The notes under the pieces were generated by a model, which was not told the origin of the DNA, searched no databases, and saw nothing but the letters and a program-made list of their open reading frames with translations. From Methanosarcina sp. (GTDB lineage: Archaea > Halobacteriota > Methanosarcinia > Methanosarcinales > Methanosarcinaceae), in assembly GCA_024280975.1 (NCBI GenBank), contig JAMXLQ010000094.1, positions 1 through 5,099 on the forward strand: a stretch of DNA of 5,099 nt. The letters are read 5' to 3'. This document shows, in pieces, positions 1 to 4,852 of this stretch (its first letter is position 1; each line of letters begins with the position of its first letter). The position numbers and the translations under genes were made by a program.

Positions 1-143
1 TTGCCTTTCTCCATGTTATGGCTTTGAGATATGAACGCGAAAGATATCCGAGATAAAGAATGCCGTTTTCATGATAAATGCGAAAATATAAAAAACAGTA
101 GACAATTAACTGAACTCAAAAATATAATTATTTAGGCAAACGC

Positions 144-197
144 ATTAAGGGATTGGGGTTAAACCCCGAAAGATTAACACTTCCTAACCCCTTTAAT
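144..197. repeat. Inverted-repeat / hairpin region left of the Cys-rich gene
   Basis: The stretch can fold in two ways. GGGGTT at 155-160 faces AACCCC at 162-167, a near-perfect short palindrome with one central base. Alternatively, ATTAAGGG at 144-151 together with GGGG at 155-158 can face AACCCC and TTTAAT at 186-197. It lies beyond the first hairpin downstream of the minus-strand gene and could be a second transcript-end structure, but it has no clear T-tract on either side. The rest of 1-218 shows no gene I can support. Confidence 0.35.
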
Positions 198-218
198 TTG
201 CTTGGTTGCAAAAGTCTT

Positions 219-254
219 CCTACTGAAGCAAGTACTTTAGGTACTTTCAGCAGG
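219..254 (-). terminator. Hairpin just after the Cys-rich gene stop codon
   Basis: AAGTAC (230-235) and GTACTT (241-246) form a perfect 6-bp stem around a 5-base loop. The stem is extended outside a 3-base bulge by CTGA/TCAG (223-226 and 247-250) and then CCT/AGG. It begins one base past the stop codon at 256-258 of the minus-strand gene. Only a short T4 run follows about 10 bases later on the minus strand, so it may be a 3'-end stabilising or processing hairpin rather than a strict terminator. Confidence 0.5.
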
Positions 255-255
255 T

Positions 256-645
256 TTAGCAGCTGGAGCATGCGACTTTAATAGTAACGGTTGCACAATC
301 TTTCTTTCCATCTGCGCCTATTATACAGTATTTGAAACTGTCAGTGCAAGATTTAGTGCAACTTGCTGGTTTTGTGTAGCAGAATTTACCGTTACTCTGC
401 ATACAGACCTTGCCGCCTAGTCTGGTAGTAAAACATCCTGTAGATGTAACTTTAAGGTTGCATCCTTTGTCATTCTTCAGCACGTTATAACAGCAAGATT
501 TAGATTTACAGCTACAGGTAAATTTATCGTCCTTTGCGTCTGTTTTTGTTTTACAACTGTTACTAGATGCTGCTGCTCCTGTCATTGACATGACAAAAAA
601 GACCAACGTGAAAACACATATTGTCTTGAATATAGTATTTCGCAT
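256..645 (-). CDS. Secreted small cysteine-rich protein, unknown function
   Basis: The 129-residue product starts with a classic export signal: Arg2/Lys7, a hydrophobic core at residues 9-22 and a probable cleavage after Ala24-Ala25-Ala26. The mature part of about 103 residues has 15 cysteines (31, 44, 46, 51, 52, 62, 71, 81, 89, 96, 100, 107, 117, 126, 129). It is also rich in Lys, Ser and Thr, with no further membrane segment. Cys spacing is regular: C52-x9-C62-x8-C71-x9-C81-x7-C89 and again C107-x9-C117-x8-C126, with Lys two residues before C81 and C117 and near C62, suggesting about three repeats of a disulfide-bonded beta-hairpin. The ATG at 645-643 follows a perfect AAGGAGGA site. The gene stands alone, transcribed leftward from a leader containing a duplicated block. 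I do not recognise the family. An extracellular or cell-surface disulfide-rich protein is the inference; metal binding is an alternative. Confidence 0.88.
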   Translation of the reverse strand: MRNTIFKTICVFTLVFFVMSMTGAAASSNSCKTKTDAKDDKFTCSCKSKSCCYNVLKNDKGCNLKVTSTGCFTTRLGGKVCMQSNGKFCYTKPASCTKSCTDSFKYCIIGADGKKDCATVTIKVACSSC

Positions 646-652
646 TACTTTT

Positions 653-660
653 TCCTCCTT
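653..660 (-). promoter_or_regulatory. Ribosome binding site AAGGAGGA
   Basis: Read on the minus strand, AAGGAGGA lies about 7 bases upstream of the ATG at 645. It is a near-full match to the archaeal anti-Shine-Dalgarno sequence. It fixes the start of the Cys-rich gene and argues for efficient translation. Confidence 0.85.
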
Positions 661-668
661 ATTGAACT

Positions 669-706
669 TTGGGTTGGATTTGATCTAACAATACCCATAA
701 TCGAAA
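669..706. repeat. Leader direct repeat, copy A
   Basis: The block starting TTGGGTT and ending AATCGAAA matches the block at 770-807 in 31 of 38 positions with no gaps. It lies within the probable untranslated leader of the minus-strand Cys-rich gene, about 9 bases beyond the ribosome binding site. Best conserved parts are TTGGGTT, ATCTAA and AATCGAAA. The differences are mainly transitions, suggesting an old duplication or a conserved binding or RNA element. Confidence 0.6.
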
Positions 707-709
707 TCT

Positions 710-732
710 AAGAGAGGTTTAAGAAACTTCTC
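710..732. repeat. Strong hairpin between the two leader repeats
   Basis: AGAGAGGTTT (710-719) and AAACTTCTCT (723-732) pair over 10 bp, with one G-U, around a 3-base loop. On the plus strand it is followed by a long T-rich stretch (733-763), which resembles a terminator for rightward transcripts. On the minus strand it would be a leader hairpin of the Cys-rich gene. No rightward gene that would need this terminator is seen, so a leader RNA structure is equally likely. Confidence 0.55.
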
Positions 733-769
733 TTTATTTTATTCAGTTCTTTTTGCTTTTTTTATCCTA

Positions 770-807
770 TTGGGTTTCATTTAATCTAATGATACTCACA
801 ATCGAAA
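770..807. repeat. Leader direct repeat, copy B
   Basis: Second copy of the block at 669-706, offset by 101 bp in the same orientation. It sits immediately downstream (minus strand) of the candidate TATA box at 826-833, so it would include or flank the transcription start. It might act as a DNA site, while copy A would act in the RNA leader. Confidence 0.6.
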
Positions 808-825
808 CCAACTGGGAAAGATTAA

Positions 826-835
826 CATATAAATT
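826..835 (-). promoter_or_regulatory. Candidate TATA box for the Cys-rich gene
   Basis: On the minus strand the sequence reads AAATTTATATG, a good archaeal TATA box. A start site about 25 bases downstream falls near 800, giving a leader of roughly 155 bases that holds both direct repeats and the hairpin. Long untranslated leaders are known in Methanosarcina. Other AT-rich stretches nearby could serve instead. Confidence 0.4.
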
Positions 836-1373
836 TACTTATTTTCAAAGAATTAAATAAAAATCGGAAAGGACTTTTAAAGCTTTATAATACTTTATCT
901 ATAAATTTAAAAGATAATAAAATTGAGAATCTCTTCATCTATACTATATATCCGCCTAAAGCGAAATTTAAGGTACTTGAAAAGGTAGTGGTTCTCAATA
1001 TCTTCCTACGGTTCTTTATATCCAATCATGTCACATTTGCGAAGTTCTTTTCCGTAAGCTTGAGTTATTAAGGTCTTGTATTTTACTAGAGGAGCAAATA
1101 TATGATATTTAAAGAAAAGGGAGACTTTCATCTTCGCGAATAATGCTGCATTTCACTGTCATAGAATTTAAAACACCAAATTTCTGCACATTTTGCCCTG
1201 TTACTATGTTATATGCGGGAATACGTTTAATTTACATCACAGGTGAAGTTAAACTAAAAAATAAGTATCATAAGCTTAACGATTTAAGCATAATTTGCGC
1301 ACAATGGGATATTAATTGTCCACATTGAGCCTTATTGCAACAAAAACCTGTTTAACAATTACATTTCTGTCGA
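836..1373. other. Gene-poor interval
   Basis: I see no convincing gene here. The interval contains an AT-rich dyad (TTATCT at 895-900 facing AGATAA at 912-917), a possible pair of tiny frames at 1102-1328 described separately, and a short hairpin, GCTTAA/TTAAGC around 1275-1290. A frame from about 951 to 1068 on the plus strand is open without a usable start, and it matches no family I know. This looks like ordinary spacer DNA or very old gene remains. Confidence 0.5.
1088..1328 (+). other. Possible TAATG-coupled micro-ORF pair
   Basis: AGAGGAG (1088-1094) lies 7 bases before an ATG at 1102, opening a 13-residue frame, MIFKEKGDFHLRE, that ends at 1141-1143. Its stop overlaps the ATG of a second frame as TAATG (1143-1328, 61 residues, four Cys). 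The ribosome binding site and overlap are what a leader peptide with coupled translation would look like. Against it, the second frame has no recognisable domain and an unremarkable composition, and no clear TATA box or terminator frames the pair. Confidence 0.2.
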
Positions 1374-1425
1374 AAAAGAAAATAAATAGGAATTTTAGAA
1401 GGGAGAATTGCAAAGACTCCTATTT
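1373..1425 (-). terminator. Hairpin plus T-tract ending the 16-codon gene
   Basis: AAATAGGA (1384-1391) and TCCTATTT (1418-1425) are a perfect 8-bp inverted repeat around 26 bases; a smaller GGAG/CTCC pairing lies inside. On the minus strand the stem is followed by a T-rich run (1386-1373) broken by only a few other bases. It lies 16 bases past the stop of the small minus-strand frame at 1441, in the right place and orientation to end its transcript. Confidence 0.55.
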
Positions 1426-1440
1426 CTCTTTACTACAAAA

Positions 1441-1491
1441 TTACTTCTTTGGTTTTGGTTTCTTATCATCGCCCTTTGGTTTACAAGCCAT
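1441..1491 (-). CDS. Putative 16-residue Lys/Pro-rich microprotein
   Basis: The frame encodes MACKPKGDDKKPKPKK and ends in TAA. A ribosome binding site, AGAGGTGA (1503-1496), stands 4 bases before the ATG. A TATA box (1549-1541) is placed for a start near 1519, about 28 bases before the ATG, and a hairpin with T-tract follows the stop. All four expression signals being in order on one strand is the main evidence; the length alone proves nothing. The product has 7 Lys, 3 Pro and one Cys and is probably unstructured and soluble. I do not recognise it. The alternative is a small RNA of about 145 bases in which the frame is incidental. Confidence 0.5.
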   Translation of the reverse strand: MACKPKGDDKKPKPKK

Positions 1492-1540
1492 ATGTTCACC
1501 TCTATTAATTTAGTAATAAATTCAGAACTTCTTTACTTAG

Positions 1541-1549
1541 TATAAAATC
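1541..1549 (-). promoter_or_regulatory. TATA box for the 16-codon gene
   Basis: On the minus strand the sequence reads GATTTTATA. The predicted start about 24 bases downstream falls near 1519, giving a short leader that carries the AGAGGTGA ribosome binding site at 1503-1496. Confidence 0.45.
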
Positions 1550-1589
1550 AAAGACAATAAACATTTTGGTTTTAATTAGTATTTTTCTT

Positions 1590-1734
1590 GTGTCAGGGCT
1601 CAAGGTCAGTAATTTTGAAGACTCTGCCCTTTACGCTCTCAAGATCAAGGATGAAGTACAGAAGCAGGAAAGAATTACCTGTTCGATAGGTTTGGTCTAA
1701 CAAGCTTACTGCAAAAATTGCGTCCGGATTCCAG
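1590..1734 (+). pseudogene. dinB: Remnant of DinB-type DNA polymerase IV (Y family)
   Basis: One frame from 1590 reads VSG, then VSNFED, ALYALKIKDEVQKQER and ITCSIG, and stops at TAA 1698-1700. A +1 frame then continues from 1699 as NKL-TAKIASGFQ. Together these match the Y-family polymerase stretch after the catalytic Asp-Glu motif: x-LD-[IV]-S-x-KVS-x-FE, then an ITCSIG-x-G-x-NK-x-x-AKIAS-x-F block (family knowledge, compared from memory with methanosarcinal DinB). Two one-base losses between SIG and NK would explain the frame change. The N-terminal palm with its metal-binding acidic residues is gone. Weak traces (reading T...L...EP..FG, about 1751-1785) may be the decayed little-finger side after an internal deletion. 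The gene is dead. An intact paralogue elsewhere is likely. Confidence 0.78.
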
Positions 1735-1838
1735 AATCTCTACACTAAAATGACGTATAATTGCCAACCGAGCCTCACTTTGGAAGAGTGTAATTAATTA
1801 TTCCAATTTTTCTTTCTTTTTTTCTATATTTTGTGTAG

Positions 1839-1921
1839 AACTATATATTAAATTACTTACTTTTAGAGACCTGTTTTATATATTCCAAACTATAGAATAT
1901 ATCGATAAATATTATATAGTT
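1839..1921. repeat. Cluster of AACTATA motifs and inverted repeats upstream of pstS
   Basis: AACTATATA (1839-1847) faces TATATAGTT (1913-1921), a perfect 9-bp inverted pair. A third copy, AACTATA, lies between them at 1888-1894. Overlapping it is ATATATTC (1878-1885) facing GAATATAT (1895-1902), a perfect 8-bp dyad with a 9-base loop. The set lies 100-180 bp upstream of the pstS TATA box and could bind a regulator, but the base composition makes chance repeats fairly likely. Confidence 0.3.
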
Positions 1922-2015
1922 TTCTACTTTTAGTATGCGTTGTACAAATAGTAAACTGGATATAGATAAATTACAATACTAGTGAGAATTTTGATGAACC
2001 TCTGACTTCAATAAT

Positions 2016-2038
2016 TGTTTATATACTCATTATAAACA
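2016..2038 (+). promoter_or_regulatory. pstS promoter with dyad over the TATA box
   Basis: TTTATATA (2018-2025) is a good archaeal TATA box; a start near 2050 gives a leader of about 50 bases. The box lies in a perfect dyad, TGTTTATA (2016-2023) facing TATAAACA (2031-2038), spaced by 7 bases. A dyad in this place is where a repressor would block TBP/TFB. Control by phosphate supply is an inference from the gene downstream. Confidence 0.5.
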
Positions 2039-2057
2039 CCCAGCCAAAAATTGGGGT
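2038..2057 (+). other. Hairpin near the pstS transcription start
   Basis: CCAA (2044-2047) and TTGG (2051-2054) pair around an AAA loop, and ACC/GGT extends the stem past a 3-base bulge. It falls at or just before the predicted pstS start site, so whether it is in the RNA depends on the true start. Confidence 0.25.
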
Positions 2058-2097
2058 TTTCAAATTCTCTAATATTATTGAAAGGAGTGACTTTAAT

Positions 2098-3015
2098 ATG
2101 AAAAATAAATTAAAAACTTACGCAATCCTTACACTACTTATAATAGGATTTGTATTTCTGGCTGGATGTGCTGGAAAAAATAGTGAAAACTCCTCTCCTG
2201 CCCCTAATACCTCTTCAAATGGATCACCGGTACAGGAAGCTAGTGCTGGTAAAGCACAGGATATTTCTGTGAAAGGTTCTGATACAATTCTACCTCTTGC
2301 ACAGGCTGAAGCTGAGGAATTTATGAATCAGAATTCCGGAAAAAGTATATCAGTTGCTGGAGGTGGATCCGGTGTTGGGCTTGCAGCTCTCGTTGATGGG
2401 GAAGTAGACATTGCTGATGCATCTCGAGAAATAAATGATAATGAAACCCAAAATGCAAAACAGAATGGGATCAATCCTGTTGCGACTACTATTGCTCACG
2501 ATGGCATTACAGTGGTTGTAAATCCCAAAAACCCTGTCTCTAATCTTACCTTCGCCCAATTACGTGGTATCTACAACGGAAGTATCAGCAACTGGAAAGA
2601 AGTTGGTGGTCAGGATAGTCCAATTACAGTAATTTCCAGAGACAGCAGTTCAGGAACTTACAAAGATTTCCAGGAACTTGCTATGAACAAAGATAATTAC
2701 CGGCCCGATGCCCTTGCACAGTCTGCTACAGGGGGAATAGTTTCTGAAGTTTCTCAGAACCCTAATGCAATTGGATATATAGGCTTTGCATATCTTGATA
2801 ACAGTACAAAGGCATTAAGTCTAGACAAAGGGAATGGGTCTGTATCTCCAACTCCTCAGACCATCCTAGATGGTACATACCCACTTTCGAGGGCTCTCTA
2901 CATGTACACCAATGGAGAACCTTCAGGCCTCACAAAAGAATTCATCGATTTTGTGTTGAGCGATCAAGGGCAAAGTGTTGTCAGTAAAGTCGGGTATATT
3001 CCATTAAAAAAGTAA
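2098..3015 (+). CDS. pstS: Phosphate-binding lipoprotein of ABC transport, PstS family
   Basis: The 305-residue product is the extracellular receptor that captures phosphate and hands it to a PstCAB permease. Residues 1-23 form a lipoprotein signal with lipobox L-A-G-C, so Cys24 would be the lipid anchor. A Ser/Asn/Pro-rich linker follows to about residue 52. The periplasmic-binding-protein fold (PBP-like, PstS type) covers about 55-303: G-S-D-T (60-63), G-G-G-S-G-V-G (88-94), D-I-A-D-A-S-R (104-110), H-D-G (134-136), the anion-binding R181-D-S-S-S-G-T187, and I-G-Y-I-G-F (225-230). Length fits the family. The ATG at 2098 follows AAGGAGTGA (2082-2090) with 7-base spacing. A dyad-bearing promoter precedes it and a terminator follows, so it is a single-gene unit; no pstCAB or phoU is near. 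A related substrate such as tungstate, or a sensing role, is possible but less likely. Confidence 0.92.
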   Translation: MKNKLKTYAILTLLIIGFVFLAGCAGKNSENSSPAPNTSSNGSPVQEASAGKAQDISVKGSDTILPLAQAEAEEFMNQNSGKSISVAGGGSGVGLAALVDGEVDIADASREINDNETQNAKQNGINPVATTIAHDGITVVVNPKNPVSNLTFAQLRGIYNGSISNWKEVGGQDSPITVISRDSSSGTYKDFQELAMNKDNYRPDALAQSATGGIVSEVSQNPNAIGYIGFAYLDNSTKALSLDKGNGSVSPTPQTILDGTYPLSRALYMYTNGEPSGLTKEFIDFVLSDQGQSVVSKVGYIPLKK

Positions 3016-3047
3016 GATAAGAGTAAAATATTTTTAACGTTAGTTAT

Positions 3048-3096
3048 TTATAAGGCTGCAGGCATCTCTTCCCCTGCAGCTCATAAGATCTTTTTT
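3048..3096 (+). terminator. Intrinsic-type terminator after pstS
   Basis: GCTGCAGG (3055-3062) and CCTGCAGC (3073-3080) form a perfect 8-bp GC-rich stem around a 10-base loop. TTAT/ATAA (3048-3051 and 3083-3086) extends it past a small internal loop. A T6 run (3091-3096) follows after four bases. It lies 40 bases past the pstS stop and isolates the gene from what follows. Confidence 0.75.
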
Positions 3097-3218
3097 GACA
3101 CATCTATAGTTGATGATTACAAGGCATCAGTTAGTTACCAAGATAAATTAAGCAAATATTCATCTTTACAATATGAGTTGCTGGATCGCAGCGAATTGAT
3201 TTTCAACTTAGGATATAT

Positions 3219-3236
3219 ATGAAACTGGAGTTTCAT
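3219..3236. repeat. 18-bp dyad at the left edge of the permease remnant
   Basis: ATGAAACT and AGTTTCAT are perfect 8-bp arms around GG. It looks like an operator-type palindrome or a tight hairpin. It lies just before the first codons that resemble the permease. The stretch 3097-3218 before it has an open frame without a start codon (ending TGA 3220-3222) that I cannot assign. Confidence 0.35.
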
Positions 3237-3478
3237 GACCGGGACCAAATCAATGGGGTTGTATTTTATCTACATATCGGTAAGCTTTACAGTAATGGAA
3301 AACCTATCAACCTTTGAGATTGAGAAGTCAAAAAACTATACTCTCGCAGCTGCAGCAAAGCCTTTTTTAGGAGTTATAGGTTTCAAAATTATGGCTCTCG
3401 CCGCCCTAATTCAACTTCTTCTGCAATAAACGCTTCTCTTTATGGCGGGGCAAACATAAGTTATTTGCTTGCAAATAA
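3235..3478 (+). pseudogene. Remnant of APC-family amino acid permease
   Basis: The frame from 3235 gives GLYFIYISVSFTV, then an FEIEKSKNYTLAAAAKPFLG block and a GFKIMALAAL block before a stop at 3427-3429. Moving to the frame starting TCA at 3411 continues it as STSSAINASLYGGANISYLLA. This is the conserved middle of AA_permease_2-type transporters: the A-A-x-P-F-L-G segment followed by a helix with (S/T)-x-S-A-x-N-A-x-L-(Y/F)-G-(G/A) (family knowledge). One lost base near 3409-3411 accounts for the shift. Only about 80 of the usual 450 or more residues remain: the first seven or so membrane segments and the C-terminal part are missing. It ends abruptly near 3478 where the next remnant begins. 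Confidence 0.75.
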
Positions 3479-3676
3479 CCGGCAGGAGGTATCGGTTATC
3501 CTGCGAGCAGAAAAGATCTTACCAGGTTTGCTGAAGGAAAGCAGGCAGAAAGTGATGTTCTGGATCTTCTGAAGGGAATACCTGAAATAGAGTACAATAC
3601 CCCTGATGAAGTTACCAGAGAAATCGGACGTCTGGAAAGCCAGCGTACTAGAGAGTATACTAGATCAGAATACTGA
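3479..3676 (+). pseudogene. 5'-truncated DUF2795-like protein
   Basis: From 3479 a 65-codon frame reads AGGIGYPASRKDL, then AESDVLDLLKGIPEIEYNTP and DEVTREIGRLE, ending with TGA at 3674-3676. The order Y-P-A-S-x-x-D-L, then V-L-x-x-L-x-x-I-P-x-x-x-Y-x-x-P-x-(D/E)-V is the DUF2795 pattern; these are small proteins of unknown role, found in bacteria and archaea. An in-frame TAA stands directly before (3476-3478), and no ATG, GTG or TTG occurs before the core motif, so the beginning has been lost. The coding sense is otherwise intact. It abuts the permease remnant with no spacer, so the two were probably joined by a deletion or recombination. Confidence 0.6.
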
Positions 3677-3793
3677 ACTTACGGAATAGGTTTTTGTTCA
3701 GTAAACTCACTCAAAGAGTACGCTACGGAGTTTATGCACAAAAGTTCAGAAAATCCTTTTCAAAAGTATCCAGGTACTGACTATATCGGCGTG

Positions 3794-3826
3794 GAGATAT
3801 CATAAGAAATCAGCGCTGAGATATCA
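3794..3826. repeat. Short direct repeat GAGATATCA, 24-bp period
   Basis: GAGATATCA occurs at 3794-3802 and 3818-3826; counting the preceding GCG the match is 12 of 14. A 10-bp palindrome, TCAGCGCTGA, overlaps the second copy. Function unknown, possibly chance. Confidence 0.25.
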
Positions 3827-4041
3827 GAAAATATTTGGTAAAAATGATGCCATTTTAAGGTAAACGAATTGTCAAATGGAGAGAGCACAAAAAGTAATTT
3901 TGTTATGATCCTAAAGTTTTCAAGGATTGAATATTAATGCTTATCCAATCATGCCATATACTTTTCTCCACTATATTTTATAAAAACATCTTTAATTGGC
4001 TCGAAGTTATTATATTAAACTATTTTTATTTGAAAATAATC

Positions 4042-4049
4042 TTTATATC
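4042..4049 (+). promoter_or_regulatory. Candidate TATA box for the MEDS gene
   Basis: TTTATATC would give a start near 4075 and a leader of about 190 bases before the ATG at 4268. Another candidate, TTTTATAAAAA at 3976-3986, would give an even longer leader. Neither is decisive. Confidence 0.25.
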
Positions 4050-4267
4050 TGTTTTAGAATAAATTATTGTCTTAGTAATGCCTTAATGGAAAGTAAAGCT
4101 GAATGTGATCATTATGAAAACCTTCTTGGATGGTTAGTCTTCTGCAGTAAAGTTTGTTTGGGCAGGTATAATTCCTGGGAGACTGAATAGGGTCTATAGT
4201 AAAAGATTCTAAGCAAGGAGTCTAAGCTGGAGTTTTGATTTTATTTACCTTAAAATGGGGAGAGAGG

Positions 4268-4852
4268 ATGACAAAAGGAATAATTAGAAATTCTGGGATT
4301 GATATTATCGGGAGTATAAACTGGGGAACACATTTCTGCCAATTCTACCATACGAAACAAGACCTGGCAGATATAATTATTCCATATTTAAAAGCAGGGC
4401 TAGAAAATAACGAATTTTGTTTATGGATTTCATCAAATCCTCTGGAGTCAAAAAAAGAATTTAAAAAGTCTGTTCCTGATCTCGAAATCTATCTGGAAAA
4501 AAGGCAAATAGAAGTCATTCATTATGATGATTGGTACTTAAAAAAGGGTTTTTTTGATTCGCAAGAGATCTTACACGGCTTGATTGAAAAACTCAACAAG
4601 GCTCTAGATGCTGGTTATGACGGTTTGAGGTTATCTGAAGGTATTTTCTCGCTGGATGAAGAATATCGGGATGATTTCGTAGAATATGAAAAAGAAATAG
4701 ACCGAGTAATTGGCAACTACCAGATAATGGCTCTTTGTACTTATCCCCTCAACAGGTATAACACAGATGAAATTTTCGACATCATCATAAACCATCAATT
4801 CGTTTTGGTCAAAAAGGAAGGGAAATGGGAGAAAATAAAAAGTTTCACATAA
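4268..4852 (+). CDS. MEDS-domain sensory protein (stand-alone)
   Basis: The 194-residue product is a full MEDS domain (methanogen/methylotroph DcmR sensory domain), a putative ligand-sensing module related to DcmR. The order fits the family: S-G-I-D-I-I-G (9-15), W-G-T-H-F-C-Q-F-Y (19-27), P-Y-L-K-A-G-L-E-N-N-E-F (39-50), Y-D-G-L-R-L (117-122), G-N-Y-Q-I-M-A-L-C-T-Y (149-159) and N-H-Q-F-V-L-V-K-(x)3-G-K-W-E (175-188). No signal or membrane segment, so it is cytoplasmic. The ATG at 4268 is chosen because GGGGAG (4257-4262) lies 5 bases before it and the motifs begin soon after; a TTG at 4235 would add 11 atypical residues. Related proteins often continue after K-W-E into PAS and histidine-kinase modules; this one stops seven residues later. 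It may be a genuine single-domain sensor or the front of a broken kinase gene. Confidence 0.85.
   Translation: MTKGIIRNSGIDIIGSINWGTHFCQFYHTKQDLADIIIPYLKAGLENNEFCLWISSNPLESKKEFKKSVPDLEIYLEKRQIEVIHYDDWYLKKGFFDSQEILHGLIEKLNKALDAGYDGLRLSEGIFSLDEEYRDDFVEYEKEIDRVIGNYQIMALCTYPLNRYNTDEIFDIIINHQFVLVKKEGKWEKIKSFT

Larger units (their letters stand above)
1735..2097. other. AT-rich spacer and pstS control region
   Basis: Apart from possible last traces of the dinB remnant up to about 1790, no gene is seen. It holds a palindrome TAATTAATTA (1791-1800), a T-rich run (1807-1834) that could end rightward transcription, a set of inverted repeats (1839-1921), and the pstS promoter (2016-2038). Confidence 0.6.
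3677..4267. other. Gene-poor interval before the MEDS gene
   Basis: No recognisable gene. The frame of the DUF2795 remnant stays open after its stop to TAA 3803-3805 (42 codons including LKEYATEFMH), without similarity I can name. Direct repeats (3794-3826) and two TATA-like sites (3976-3986, 4042-4049) are listed separately. A frame of 64 codons ending near 4190 starts with TTG without a ribosome binding site and I do not accept it. Confidence 0.5.

Noticed and set aside
3..56. Seventeen codons open from the left edge, ending at TAA 54-56 (tail reading MALRYERERYPR)
   Set aside because: Could be the C-terminus of a gene that starts outside, but far too short to identify or to tell from chance.
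168..827. 12-bp direct repeat GAAAGATTAACA at 168-179 and 816-827 flanking the Cys-rich gene
   Set aside because: Suggestive of insertion borders, but a 12-bp match is expected about once by chance in a window of this size and composition, and no transposase or terminal inverted repeats are present.
922..999. 8-bp inverted pair ATTGAGAA / TTCTCAAT
   Set aside because: Arms 62 bases apart in AT-rich DNA with nothing between that looks like an element; likely chance.
1316..1513. 65-codon plus-strand frame
   Set aside because: Starts with TTG without a ribosome binding site, runs through the terminator and antisense to the 16-codon unit, and has no recognisable domain.
2350..2559. 69-codon minus-strand frame
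   Set aside because: Lies wholly inside pstS on the opposite strand; a shadow of that gene.
3996..4190. 64-codon plus-strand frame (inner part MESKAECDHYENLLG from the ATG at 4086)
   Set aside because: TTG start, no ribosome binding site at either possible start, no domain. The inner part looks faintly protein-like but cannot be supported.
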